Shown here one piece after another: positions 27,581 through 35,991 of a stretch of DNA of 64,000 bases. The position numbers and the translations under genes were made by a program. This DNA comes from Bosea vestrisii (GTDB lineage: Bacteria > Pseudomonadota > Alphaproteobacteria > Rhizobiales > Beijerinckiaceae). The notes below the pieces were generated by a model. It made no database searches, was not told where the DNA came from, and saw only the letters and a program-made list of their open reading frames with translations. Location of the stretch: contig NZ_CP126307.1 in the NCBI RefSeq assembly GCF_030144325.1, positions 3,393,001 to 3,457,000 on the forward strand. The letters are read 5' to 3'. Position 1 is the first letter of the stretch; each line of letters begins with the position of its first letter.

Positions 27581-27955
27581 TTACTTCGTCGGCCGAGAGC
27601 GCGCGGTGAGCTTGTTTCCGTCCGGATCGCGAAGGTAGGCGACAAACGCTCCATTCGGGCGCTCGCTGGGTGGGCTCTCGATCGCCGTCCCACCATGCGT
27701 GGTGCCCGCCTTATGCCACGCGAGAACATGATCACGGCTCGCCGCGGCGATCCCGATAGTCCCACCGTTGGCCGCGGTCGCTGGATTGCCGTCGATCGGC
27801 TTCGTGATCATCAGCCGACCGTCGTTGTGGGCATAGATCAACCTGCCCCTGGCATCCATCTCGCCCGGCTCGCCTCCTAACGCGGCGAATGTGGCGTCGT
27901 AAAAAACTCTAGCCCGCTCCAAGTCGTTGCTGCCTATCATGACGTGAGTGAACAT
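27581..27955 (-). CDS. VOC family (glyoxalase/bleomycin-resistance fold) protein
   Basis: 124 residues from the ATG at 27955, with GGAGAGAA upstream. It is a single pair of beta-alpha-beta-beta-beta modules: MFTHVMIGSNDLERARVFYD at the start, the second module around HKAGTTHGGTAIESPP, and the end AYLRDPDGNKLTA. Metal ligands are plausible (His4; Glu/His later). Typical activities are glyoxalase-like or resistance-type binding; the substrate cannot be named. Confidence 0.88.
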   Translation of the reverse strand: MFTHVMIGSNDLERARVFYDATFAALGGEPGEMDARGRLIYAHNDGRLMITKPIDGNPATAANGGTIGIAAASRDHVLAWHKAGTTHGGTAIESPPSERPNGAFVAYLRDPDGNKLTARSRPTK

Positions 27956-28119
27956 CCTTATTCTCTCCAAAAAAGGGCTGGTGGGGACATTCGCTTGTGG
28001 TCGGCTGCCCCCAGTGCGGTCCGGAAGGAGGCGTTTCAGGACTTGTAAGAGCACGGAAAGGGGGCAGGATCACAGTGCGCTTCCGCCCCCTGTCGTCCCT
28101 TGAAGCTAGAGCTCGATCA

Positions 28120-29234
28120 TCAGGCGGCAATCGCCTTTTGAACCGGCACGTGAGGCTTATTGAGGCTCTCGGCGACCTGGAGATTTGTGATTCGGCCTCG
28201 ATGCACATTCAGGCCGGCGGCGAGGTGCGGGTCTTCTTCGATCGCCTTCAGGCCACGTGCCGCCAATGCCAGGCCGAACGGCAGCGTGGCGTTGTTCAAG
28301 GCATAACTCGATGTGAGCGGCACAGCTCCGGGCATGTTGGCGACGCAATAATGAATGACCCCTTCGATCTCGAAGGTCGGCGAAGCGTGCGTCGTCGGTC
28401 GGGATGTTTCGAAACAGCCGCCTTGATCGATCGCAACATCGACGAGCACCGCTCCGCGTTTCATCCGCGAAAGCTGTTCGCGGGAAACGAGACGGGGGCT
28501 GCTGCGCCCGGAATGAGGACGGCCCCGATTACCACGTCGGCCGCGAGCACCTCTTCTTCGATGGCCTGTTGGGTGGAAAAGCGCGTCCTTGCGCGGCCAC
28601 CAAAGTGCTCGTCCAGTTGCCTAAGGCGGGGGAGGGACCGATCGAGAATGACAACGTCAGCTCCAAGCCCAGCGGCCATCCGGGCGGCGTGTGTCCCAAC
28701 CACCCCACCGCCAATGATGGCAACGCGCGCGGGTGCTACGCCCGGCACCCCTCCGATCAGGATGCCTCGGCCACCCGAGTGCCGCTGCAGGCAAGACCCC
28801 GCTGCTTCGATCGAAAGTCGGCCGGCAACTTCGCTCATGGGAGCGAGCAGAGGGAGGCCGCCAAAACGATCCGTCACCGTTTCATAGGCGACCGCGGTTA
28901 CGCCGGAATTCAGCAGACCGGCCGTCTGCTCCGGATCCGGAGCCAAGTGCAGGTACGTGAAGAGGATTTGTCCTTCGCGAAGCTGGGTCCACTCCGACGG
29001 CTGAGGCTCTTTGACCTTTACGATCATCTCAGCTTTGGCAAAAATCTCGGCTGCGGTTGCCATGATGCGTGCGCCGGCAGTTTCGTAAGCCTGATCTGAG
29101 GCGGAGATGCCAGCACCGGCATTCGTCTCGACAAGCACCTCGTGCCCGGCAGACACATATTCTCGCGCGGCTTCCGGCGTCAGGCCGACCCGGTACTCAT
29201 GAACCTTGATTTCCTTGGGAACGCCTACGCGCAT
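28120..29234 (-). pseudogene. ald: alanine dehydrogenase, frameshifted
   Basis: Two overlapping frames give one protein of about 371 residues. The first (start 29234) begins MRVGVPKEIKVHEYRVGLTP and includes the catalytic Lys/His region (MIVKVKEPQ, FTYLHLAPD) and the NAD site VAIIGGGVVGTHAARMAAGL. The second supplies MKRGAVLVDVAIDQGGCFET and HYCVANMPGAVPLTS. Adding one base in the G5 run at 28494-28498 joins them as GAAAPRLVSREQLSRMKRG, the expected family sequence. Alanine dehydrogenase interconverts alanine with pyruvate and ammonia using NAD. It diverges from an Lrp-type regulator, a common pairing. Sequencing error is at least as likely as real inactivation. Confidence 0.88.
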
Positions 29235-29282
29235 TTGATCCTCCCGCGTTTGGAGCGGCGATAATAGCGCAGGAGCCTGAGC

Positions 29283-29308
29283 GAATTTCGACGAATTGCG
29301 GTGGAATT
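29283..29308. promoter_or_regulatory. phased GAATT repeats between ald and its regulator
   Basis: GAATT occurs at 29283, 29293 and 29304, that is at 10- and 11-bp steps, so the copies lie on one helix face. Lrp-type octamers often bind such phased AT-rich elements. The site is in the 161-bp divergent interval and could control both genes. Confidence 0.45.
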
Positions 29309-29395
29309 ATCGCCAGTGTCATCGGATTCAAGCGATGATTGCGGATATGACGCTAGTATCGTGCGTAAGCTTGGCCGTGGTCGCAGGAACACAAC

Positions 29396-29893
29396 ATGGC
29401 TCTAGATAATCTGTCGCGCATCCTTTTGTCCGAACTGGTGGAAGATGGCCGTGCAAGCCATATCAAGCTCGCCGAGCGCGTCGGCTTGTCCGCTACAGCA
29501 GTAGCCCGACGACAACGCGCCCTGGAGGAGGAGGGCGTGATCGTCGGCTATCACGCACGATTGAGCCAGAAGGTGCTTGGTCTAGGGGTCACCGTCATCA
29601 TCAGATTGGCTCTGAACAGCCAGAGCGAAGACGCCCTTTCTGCATTCGAAAAGGCCGTCGCCAAATGCCCCTCGGTTCTGAGGTGCTTCTTGATGTCGGG
29701 GGAGGACGATTATCTGCTCACTGTCGTCGCCCGAGACGTCGAGGACTTTGAGCATGTTCACAAGACGCAGTTATCCCGATTGCCGCACGTTGCACGGATC
29801 CAATCAAGCTTTGCGCTCCGTCAGGTCATAGAGAGGCCTGTTCTGCCTCCGCTCCAATCAGCAGAGGGGCGCCACGGCCAAGCGGACCGATAG
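29396..29893 (+). CDS. Lrp/AsnC family transcriptional regulator
   Basis: 165 residues. The N-terminal HTH is LDNLSRILLSELVEDGRASH then KLAERVGLSATAVARRQRAL; the C-terminal RAM/ligand domain runs from about residue 65 (VTVIIRLALNSQSEDALSAF) to DDYLLTVVARDVEDFEHV. It diverges from ald, so it is a likely alanine-responsive activator of that gene, like AldR/BkdR-type neighbours elsewhere. The start ATG at 29396 matches family alignments. Confidence 0.9.
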   Translation: MALDNLSRILLSELVEDGRASHIKLAERVGLSATAVARRQRALEEEGVIVGYHARLSQKVLGLGVTVIIRLALNSQSEDALSAFEKAVAKCPSVLRCFLMSGEDDYLLTVVARDVEDFEHVHKTQLSRLPHVARIQSSFALRQVIERPVLPPLQSAEGRHGQADR

Positions 29894-30580
29894 CGAAACG
29901 CCCCGGCAGATGACGGACTTGCCGACAGTTCTCAAGCGCGCTGGGCTGGATCTTCTGAAGCCTGGGTCTGCCGCCAATCGCGAAGTCCGAGCGGGTGACG
30001 AGCCCATCCTTTCAATGGAGCGCCGGACGGCCGGCCCGAAAACTCGCGCTGCAAAGGGGGCACGGTCGCGCAGCGCCACCTGCGGACGTTGCGACATTGC
30101 GCGAAGGCAGACCTTCGTCATGTAGCCCGAGCCTGGAGCTCGCGTCACTGCTGCTGGTTGGCGAGCCCCCAAACGGACTGCCGGAAGCTGACTTTCCCGG
30201 ACAATCAACAGGCCGTGCAATCTTGAGGTTAGTCCACCAGCGTTTCAGTTGCGCCTCACTCGTTACCATACATGTTCGACCTCGCGAGTGCGGAGAAAGG
30301 GCAGCGGTTCACTCGCAGGCTCGTAGCTAATTGCAAGTAGGGTGCCGGATTACAGGCGACGCTTTCACGGTAGGGCGAACAGAGGCGAACCGGACGGAGG
30401 GTTGGTCGGCTTGGGAAGCTCTCCCTTCAGAATGAGAAGCGGCAGGCGCTTTGGCCCCATCGTCGGCACGCGGTCTGACCCCATTGCCAACAATATTACT
30501 CTAATCTTCTCAGCGTCTTGCGACTAATTTTCGGGGGCTGACTTGGATGCCTAACCGGGGTCAATCGGTGCGCCGATTTA
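29894..30580. other. 690-bp stretch without a recognisable gene
   Basis: Short frames on both strands lack domains. The 30340-30540 part is less GC-rich, as if of foreign or decayed origin. A degraded mobile element is possible, but I cannot identify ends or a transposase. Confidence 0.4.
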
Positions 30581-30688
30581 CACTATGGGCAAAGCGTCGA
30601 TTACCGCGGTGGTCGTATCGAGCATATCGATCTGAGCACCGGAGTAGTTGAACGCCTGGACGACAGGTGCGGCGGGCACGAACTCAGG
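30581..30688 (+). pseudogene. fragment of an SMP-30/gluconolactonase-like gene
   Basis: The frame gives HYGQSVDYRGGRIEHIDLST then GVVERLDDRCGGHELR. This matches the strand just before the GPND motif of SMP-30/gluconolactonase beta-propellers. It ends where the LysR gene's 3' end begins, and no propeller follows. The family suits the nearby sugar-acid genes. A remnant of about 36 codons is too short for certainty. Confidence 0.5.
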
Positions 30689-31619
30689 TCAGCAGCGCTC
30701 GCGTCGAGAAGCCGCTATCTGTGGCGGCCAGCTCCGCTACCACTTCCCGAAGCGCTGCGCAGAACTCTCGCGATGACGCGGTCTGCGCCGTTCCGACGGG
30801 AAGCGCGAGCCGTCCGACAATCGTCTCCGTTGGGAAAAGCGGGACGAAAGTCAGCTTATCCGATCCGGACCGCCCGAGGACGCCAAGCTTGTCGATCAAC
30901 GCGATGCCTGCGCCGGCCTCAACGAGCACGCATGCGATGTTCGATTGCGATACCTCGACGGCGGGCCGGAGTTGGAGGTCGGCTCGCTCGAATATTCGAT
31001 GCGCAAGTGCCCCGAGCGGCAACATCCGGTCGAGGCAGATCATGGGTTGCCGAGACAGATCGTCGATCGTGAGGTGCGGCTTCTGCGCCAAGGCGTGGTC
31101 GCTCGGCAGTACGCAGCCAAAGTGCGAAGTGCACAGATCCTCCAGGACGATCCCCGAGACCGCAGCCGCGTCGATCAGCAGTCCGAGTTCGCTCTTGAAG
31201 CTTGCCACACGTTGGGCGACATCACGTGCCGTCAGGATTTCAACGACGAACTCGACGCCGGGCTTCCTGCTTCGGAGCCGCGAAATGGCATAAGGCAGGA
31301 TAGAGTTCGCGAACGCAGCAATCGTCGCAATCCGAAGTGCGCCTGTTCGGCCTTCCCTGAGATCGCGAGCGCGCCGCGCAACGGTCTCGATGGAAGAGAC
31401 CGCCTGCACGACATCTGGGTATAGCAGCTCCGTTTCCCGCGTCGGATGTAGTCGCTGCTTTTCGCGCCTGAACAGGACGATGCCGATGCGCTCCTCCATC
31501 TGTTGCAGCGTACGGCTGACGGCCGGCTGCGACACGTTCAGCGCCGCGGCCGCTGCAGTGACGCTGCCCTTCTCGATCACGGCACGAAGCACTGAGAGTT
31601 CACGGGAGTCGAATGTCAT
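30684..31619 (-). CDS. LysR family transcriptional regulator
   Basis: 311 residues. The N-terminal winged HTH is LSVLRAVIEKGSVTAAAAAL then NVSQPAVSRTLQQMEERIG; the effector domain (about 90-300) begins GALRIATIAAFANSILPYAI. It is transcribed away from the enolase-superfamily gene, the usual LysR layout, and probably controls that gene and the Bug receptor in response to a sugar acid or aromatic acid. Confidence 0.92.
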   Translation of the reverse strand: MTFDSRELSVLRAVIEKGSVTAAAAALNVSQPAVSRTLQQMEERIGIVLFRREKQRLHPTRETELLYPDVVQAVSSIETVARRARDLREGRTGALRIATIAAFANSILPYAISRLRSRKPGVEFVVEILTARDVAQRVASFKSELGLLIDAAAVSGIVLEDLCTSHFGCVLPSDHALAQKPHLTIDDLSRQPMICLDRMLPLGALAHRIFERADLQLRPAVEVSQSNIACVLVEAGAGIALIDKLGVLGRSGSDKLTFVPLFPTETIVGRLALPVGTAQTASSREFCAALREVVAELAATDSGFSTRALLT

Positions 31620-31715
31620 AATCCACGGGCATTAAGTCAGGCGATCTTTGTATTGGCCCGCATGAACCCTTCAGCGTCAAGATCGCTACCGATCGTTCGC
31701 GTGAGTGGGAACCCG

Positions 31716-32857
31716 ATGCGAGTCACCGAGATCCGCGGCCATCATGTCGGCTTCGTTCCAGCGCCGGCGATCGGCAACGCCCGGACCATGATCCGTCGCC
31801 GCGATTTCCTTCTGCTGGAAGTCGTCACGGATACCGGCAAAAGCGGTTGGGGCGAGGTATTTTCGTCGCCGGACGCGGCGGCCGCTATCATTCGCTCACG
31901 TTATGCGCAGGTCGTCATCGGAGCAGCGCCGGCGCGCTACCGCGCGCTTTGGGAGCACATGGTCGCCAACCTGGGCTATGATCGCCGAGGGCCTGCCATG
32001 ATGGCGATCTCTGCGCTCGATATGGCGCTGTGCGATCTCGCCGCGCAAGAACGCGGCGTCGGCGTCGCCGCCATGTTGGGCGGCGCGCTTCGCAGCGACG
32101 TCTTCGCCTATGGCAGCGGCCCGTTCATCTCGGACGCCGACGAACCCTACGGACACTACGCCGGCGTGATCGAGCACGCTCTTGGGGAAGGCTATCGCGC
32201 ATTGAAGCCGCGCGCGGGTGTCTCTCCGCGAGCCGATGGCGAGATGCTGGCGCACGCGCGCAAGCTGGTGGGCCCCGAGATCGGGCTGATGGTCGACATC
32301 AACCAGGCCTACACCGCCCGTGCCGCCATCGCGTCAGCTCGCCGGATGGAACCTTCTGATTTGCTCTGGATCGAGGAGCCGGTGGAGCCAGAAGACATCA
32401 CGGGATACGCCGCGGTCGCTGGGGCGGTTTCGACGGCCGTGGCCGGGGGGAAGCACTCCCCAGCGCCGGGGCATTCCGCGATTTCCTGGTGGCGGGCACG
32501 ATGTCCATTCTCCAGCCGGATCTCACGGTCTGTGGCGGTTATACCGGCTTCCTGCGGATCGCCGCATTGGCGGCGGCCTTCGATCTACCGGTCATGCCCC
32601 ATGTCTTCGGCACGATCGTCAATCATCAGGCGGCACTGCAGGTCGCCAGCCTGCTTCCGGCGCGGCGCGGTGGAGGCCCTGCGCCTTATCCCTATGTCGA
32701 AGTCGATATCTCCAGCAATCCGCTTCTCGCGCTCCAGGGCGCGATCAAGCTCACGGCGACCGGCACGCTCGAAATTCCCGATCTTCCGGGAACAGGGCTC
32801 GACCTGGATGCGGCACGATTGGAGCCCTGGCGACGGGAAACATGGGTCTGCCGCTGA
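31716..32857 (+). pseudogene. mandelate racemase/muconate-lactonizing (enolase superfamily) enzyme, frameshifted
   Basis: I place the start at ATG 31716 (MRVTEIRGHHVGF). An earlier in-frame ATG at 31653 would leave only 33 bp for the divergent promoter. The capping domain and barrel are clear: the base region GYRALKPRAGVSPRADGE, metal ligands in MVDINQAYT and WIEEPVEPED. The frame breaks at a G6 run (32445-32450); one more G gives STAVAGGEALPSAGAFRDFL and restores the third metal Glu and the rest (PHVFGTIVNHQAALQ). Repaired length is about 380 residues. It is probably a sugar-acid dehydratase. It sits before a Bug-type receptor. Confidence 0.82.
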
Positions 32858-32906
32858 CTGAGTGCGGCAGCCACTGCATCAAGAAGAAGAGTAATGGGAG
32901 GACAGA

Positions 32907-33878
32907 ATGCTCATGAGGAGGCGGACCTTCATGCTCTCCCTTGTCGCCGTCGGCGCGACAGGAGGGGCAAACGCTGCGGATTGGCCCGAACGCGGATCAA
33001 CTTTTGTCGTGCCGTTCCCGGCGGGCGGAAGCACCGACATTGTGGCACGACTATTCGCTGAACGCTTTGCCGAACGCCTGCGCCAGAGCTTCGTGGTCGA
33101 GAACCGGCCCGGCGCGAACGGCAACATCGCGGCCGCGGCGGTCGCGAAGGCGCAGCCCGACGGGTACACCATCCTTGTGTCGGGCAACGGCCAGAATGCC
33201 ATGAATCACTCGCTCTATGCCCGGATGTCGTACGATTCAATCAAGGATTTCGAACACATCTGCCTGTTGGCCATGACACCTAACGTGATCATCGTGCCAG
33301 CGGCTTCGCCGATCCGAACACTCGAAGAACTCATCGCCGGCGCTCGCCGATCTGGTGGCGATCTCTCCTTCGCAAGCCCGGGGGCCGGATCATCCGGTCA
33401 CCTCTCTTTGGCGATGCTTGAGAGCGCCGCAAAGATCAAAGTGCGGCATGTCCCCTATCGCGGAGCAGCTCCGCTGGTCACCGATATCCTAGGCGGGCAT
33501 GTTTCGGCAGGCATCGTCAACGCCGATATCCCGCTTTCACATATCCAGGGCGGAAAAATCCGGGCGCTTGCTGTGACGAGCTCCAGTCGGAGCCCCCTCT
33601 ACCCCGATGTCCCGACTGTCGCCGAGAGTGGTTTCCCAGGATTCGAAGCGCAAGGCTGGTTCGGCTTGTCGGCGCCCGCCAAGACACCGCGCACTATCGT
33701 TGAGAAAATGAACAAGCTCGCCAACGAGGTTCTCAAGGAGGAGAAAATCAAGCAGCGCTTTGCGGCAGGCGGCTATGTGGCCGGCGGCGGGAGTCCGGAC
33801 GATTACGCGCAGTTCATTGGGCGGGAGATCACCAAATGGGCCGCGGTAGTGCAAGAGAATGGGATCTCGATCGAGTGA
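32907..33878 (+). CDS. tripartite tricarboxylate (Bug-type) periplasmic receptor
   Basis: 323 residues. A signal peptide with RRRTFMLSLVAVGATGG ends at ANA near residue 23. The Bug signature is present: VPFPAGGSTDIVARLFAERF, then VVENRPGANGNIAA and GYTILV. These proteins bind carboxylates in the periplasm. No TctA/TctB membrane genes lie nearby, which is common for orphan Bug receptors. GGGAGG at 32893-32898 precedes the ATG. It probably serves the pathway of the enolase-superfamily enzyme. Confidence 0.9.
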   Translation: MLMRRRTFMLSLVAVGATGGANAADWPERGSTFVVPFPAGGSTDIVARLFAERFAERLRQSFVVENRPGANGNIAAAAVAKAQPDGYTILVSGNGQNAMNHSLYARMSYDSIKDFEHICLLAMTPNVIIVPAASPIRTLEELIAGARRSGGDLSFASPGAGSSGHLSLAMLESAAKIKVRHVPYRGAAPLVTDILGGHVSAGIVNADIPLSHIQGGKIRALAVTSSSRSPLYPDVPTVAESGFPGFEAQGWFGLSAPAKTPRTIVEKMNKLANEVLKEEKIKQRFAAGGYVAGGGSPDDYAQFIGREITKWAAVVQENGISIE

Positions 33879-34092
33879 GCCAGCAGCCCGGGTCGTGAGG
33901 TACGAGATCAGAGTGGGAATGGAGTGACGTGGACGCCGGCGCCGGCCCTACACAAGTGTCCGAACGTCGTGCCGGGCCGTCCACTCAGATAAGCGCTCGG
34001 CGGAGCCTTGAACTCCCCCGGCGTGCCAGCGTGTTTAACACCATCGATCGGCTTCGCACCCGGCCACACACTCGCTAGCAGGGAGGTATACC

Positions 34093-35792
34093 ATGTTGCG
34101 ATATCATAGGCTTATGCCCCACGCTGCCGTCTTCGTGGCGTCGATGGCAGGATTGCCCTCGACGACTCGGGCCGAGCAGGTCGCCCAGGCGCCGGCAGCC
34201 GAGACGAAGCCGATCGCCTGCGACGAACTTGCCGGACTCTCCATCCCGGCAAGCGTGACGTCGTTGGCAACGAGCGGGGCCAAGGTCACGTCTGTGGCGG
34301 CGCAGCCGGCTTCCGGCACGGGCGCCAAAGCGGTCGGCGCATTCTGCCGCGTACTGGTCGAGATCGCCCCAGTCGATCCGAAGGCACCACCTATCAAGGC
34401 CGAGGTCAATTTCCCGGAGCATTGGAACGGCAAGGCGCTGATGTATGGCGGAGGCGGCTATAACGGCGTGATTCTCAGTACCGGCGGGACCCTACGCTTG
34501 CAGCCGCCCGACGTGCCGATCCCGCTCGCGCGTGGCTTCGTCACCTTTGGCGGCGATTCCGGCCACGAGGGCGCGAACCGCGGCGATTTTGCCCTCAATG
34601 AGGAGGCCCTGAGGAATTACGCTTTCGACTCCGTCAAGAAGACGCGCGATGTCGCCACGCACCTGATCAAGCTCCGTTACGGGCGGCCTCACGAGAAGCT
34701 CTACTTTCATGGCAGTTCCAACGGAGGCAAGGAGGCGCTGGGCCTCATCCAGCGGTATCCTGACGACCTCGACGGCGCCATGGTGTTCTGGCCGGCGACG
34801 CACATTGGCACGGCCCATCTCCAGTTCGGTCGCATCGCGCGCGCCTTCGCTGCGCCCGGCGCCTATCTGTCGATGTCCCAGCGCAAGGTCGTCCTAGACG
34901 CTGCATTGGAGGCTTGCGACGGACTCGATGGCATCCGTGACGAGGTGATCTCGAATGCCCGCGCCTGCCAGCAGACCTTCGATCCCGATAAAGCCACCGT
35001 CGACGGCAGACCGTTGCGCTGTCTGGACGGTGCCGTCGACCGCGACAGTTGCCTCTCGGACGTCCAGATTGGTGCCCTCAAAGTCATGGGCTCCCCCTTG
35101 AAGCTCGACGCACCGCTCGCGAGTGGGGAAAAGGGCTATCCGGGGTTTTACGTCTGGGGCGTGGACCTTGGCTGGCGGGAAACCGACGACCTTGCCAAGG
35201 GCGTGTTGACGCAGGGGCTCGGCAAGGTTGCCCCGGCCTATCCCGCTGCTCCCGGCATGCCGTTTCTTCATGCTTTCGCCGACCAGTACGCGCGCTTTTT
35301 CGTCACGAGAAACCCGGGGGAAGCTGGCAGAATATCGACCCGGAGAGACCAGGCGAGTGGCAGGATCGCCTGAGCATGCTCGCCGGATTGCTCGACATGA
35401 GCGGCACAAATCTCTCCAGCTTCCAAAAGCGCGGCGGCAAGATCATCTTGATGCATGGTCTCGCCGATCAGATCGTGCCGCCTCAAGCGTCGGCCGATTA
35501 TTACGAGCGCCTCGTCGCCACCATGGGCAATGAGGCTGTCTCCCAGTTCTTAAGGTTCTACGAGGTGCCCGGCACTGCCCATAGCGGCTTCGGAGTCTCC
35601 TTCAATCCGAGCTGGGACGTTCTCGGCGCACTGGATGCGTGGGTCGCCGGCGGCGCCGCGCCGACGGCTCCAGTCATTACTGATACGCACTTCAAGCCGG
35701 GCCGTGCCCGCCCGCTCTGCGAATACCCGAGCTACCCCAGATATCAAGGTGGCGACCCAGACCAAGCTACGAGCTTCACTTGCGCGAGGTGA
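34093..35792 (+). pseudogene. tannase/feruloyl esterase family protein, frameshifted
   Basis: A secreted alpha/beta hydrolase: N-terminal signal peptide (to about residue 27, ending TTRA), then CDELAGLSIPASVTS, the nucleophile elbow FHGSSNGGKEALGLI (usually GCSTGG), a lid domain with paired Cys, and, after the break, IILMHGLADQIVPP (Asp) and VPGTAHSGFG (His). The frames join if one G is added to the G5 run at 35316-35320, giving NPGGSWQNIDPERPGEWQDR. Repaired length is about 566 residues, normal for the family. It hydrolyses esters of aromatic acids such as gallate or ferulate. The elbow has Ser in place of the usual first Cys. Confidence 0.83.
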
Positions 35793-35991
35793 CGCGTGAC
35801 CGCGGACTGTCCGCGGTGCCAACTCCGCGCGTATCGGCGAGCGGCGGCTGCTCAACGCCAGGACCGCGATCGGCCCCGCAACGAGTAGCGCCCGGCGATC
35901 GTGCCGCTCTGGTTGACGCGTATCTGGAATCCGAGCGTGATGGTCAGGTGGCATCGACCACATCGAGGCGCTGCGGGGCCCCTGCTGGTGC

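Noticed and set aside
29858..30330. Open frames after the Lrp-type regulator
   Set aside because: Low-complexity Arg/Ser-rich readings without a family, a ribosome site or consistent codon use.
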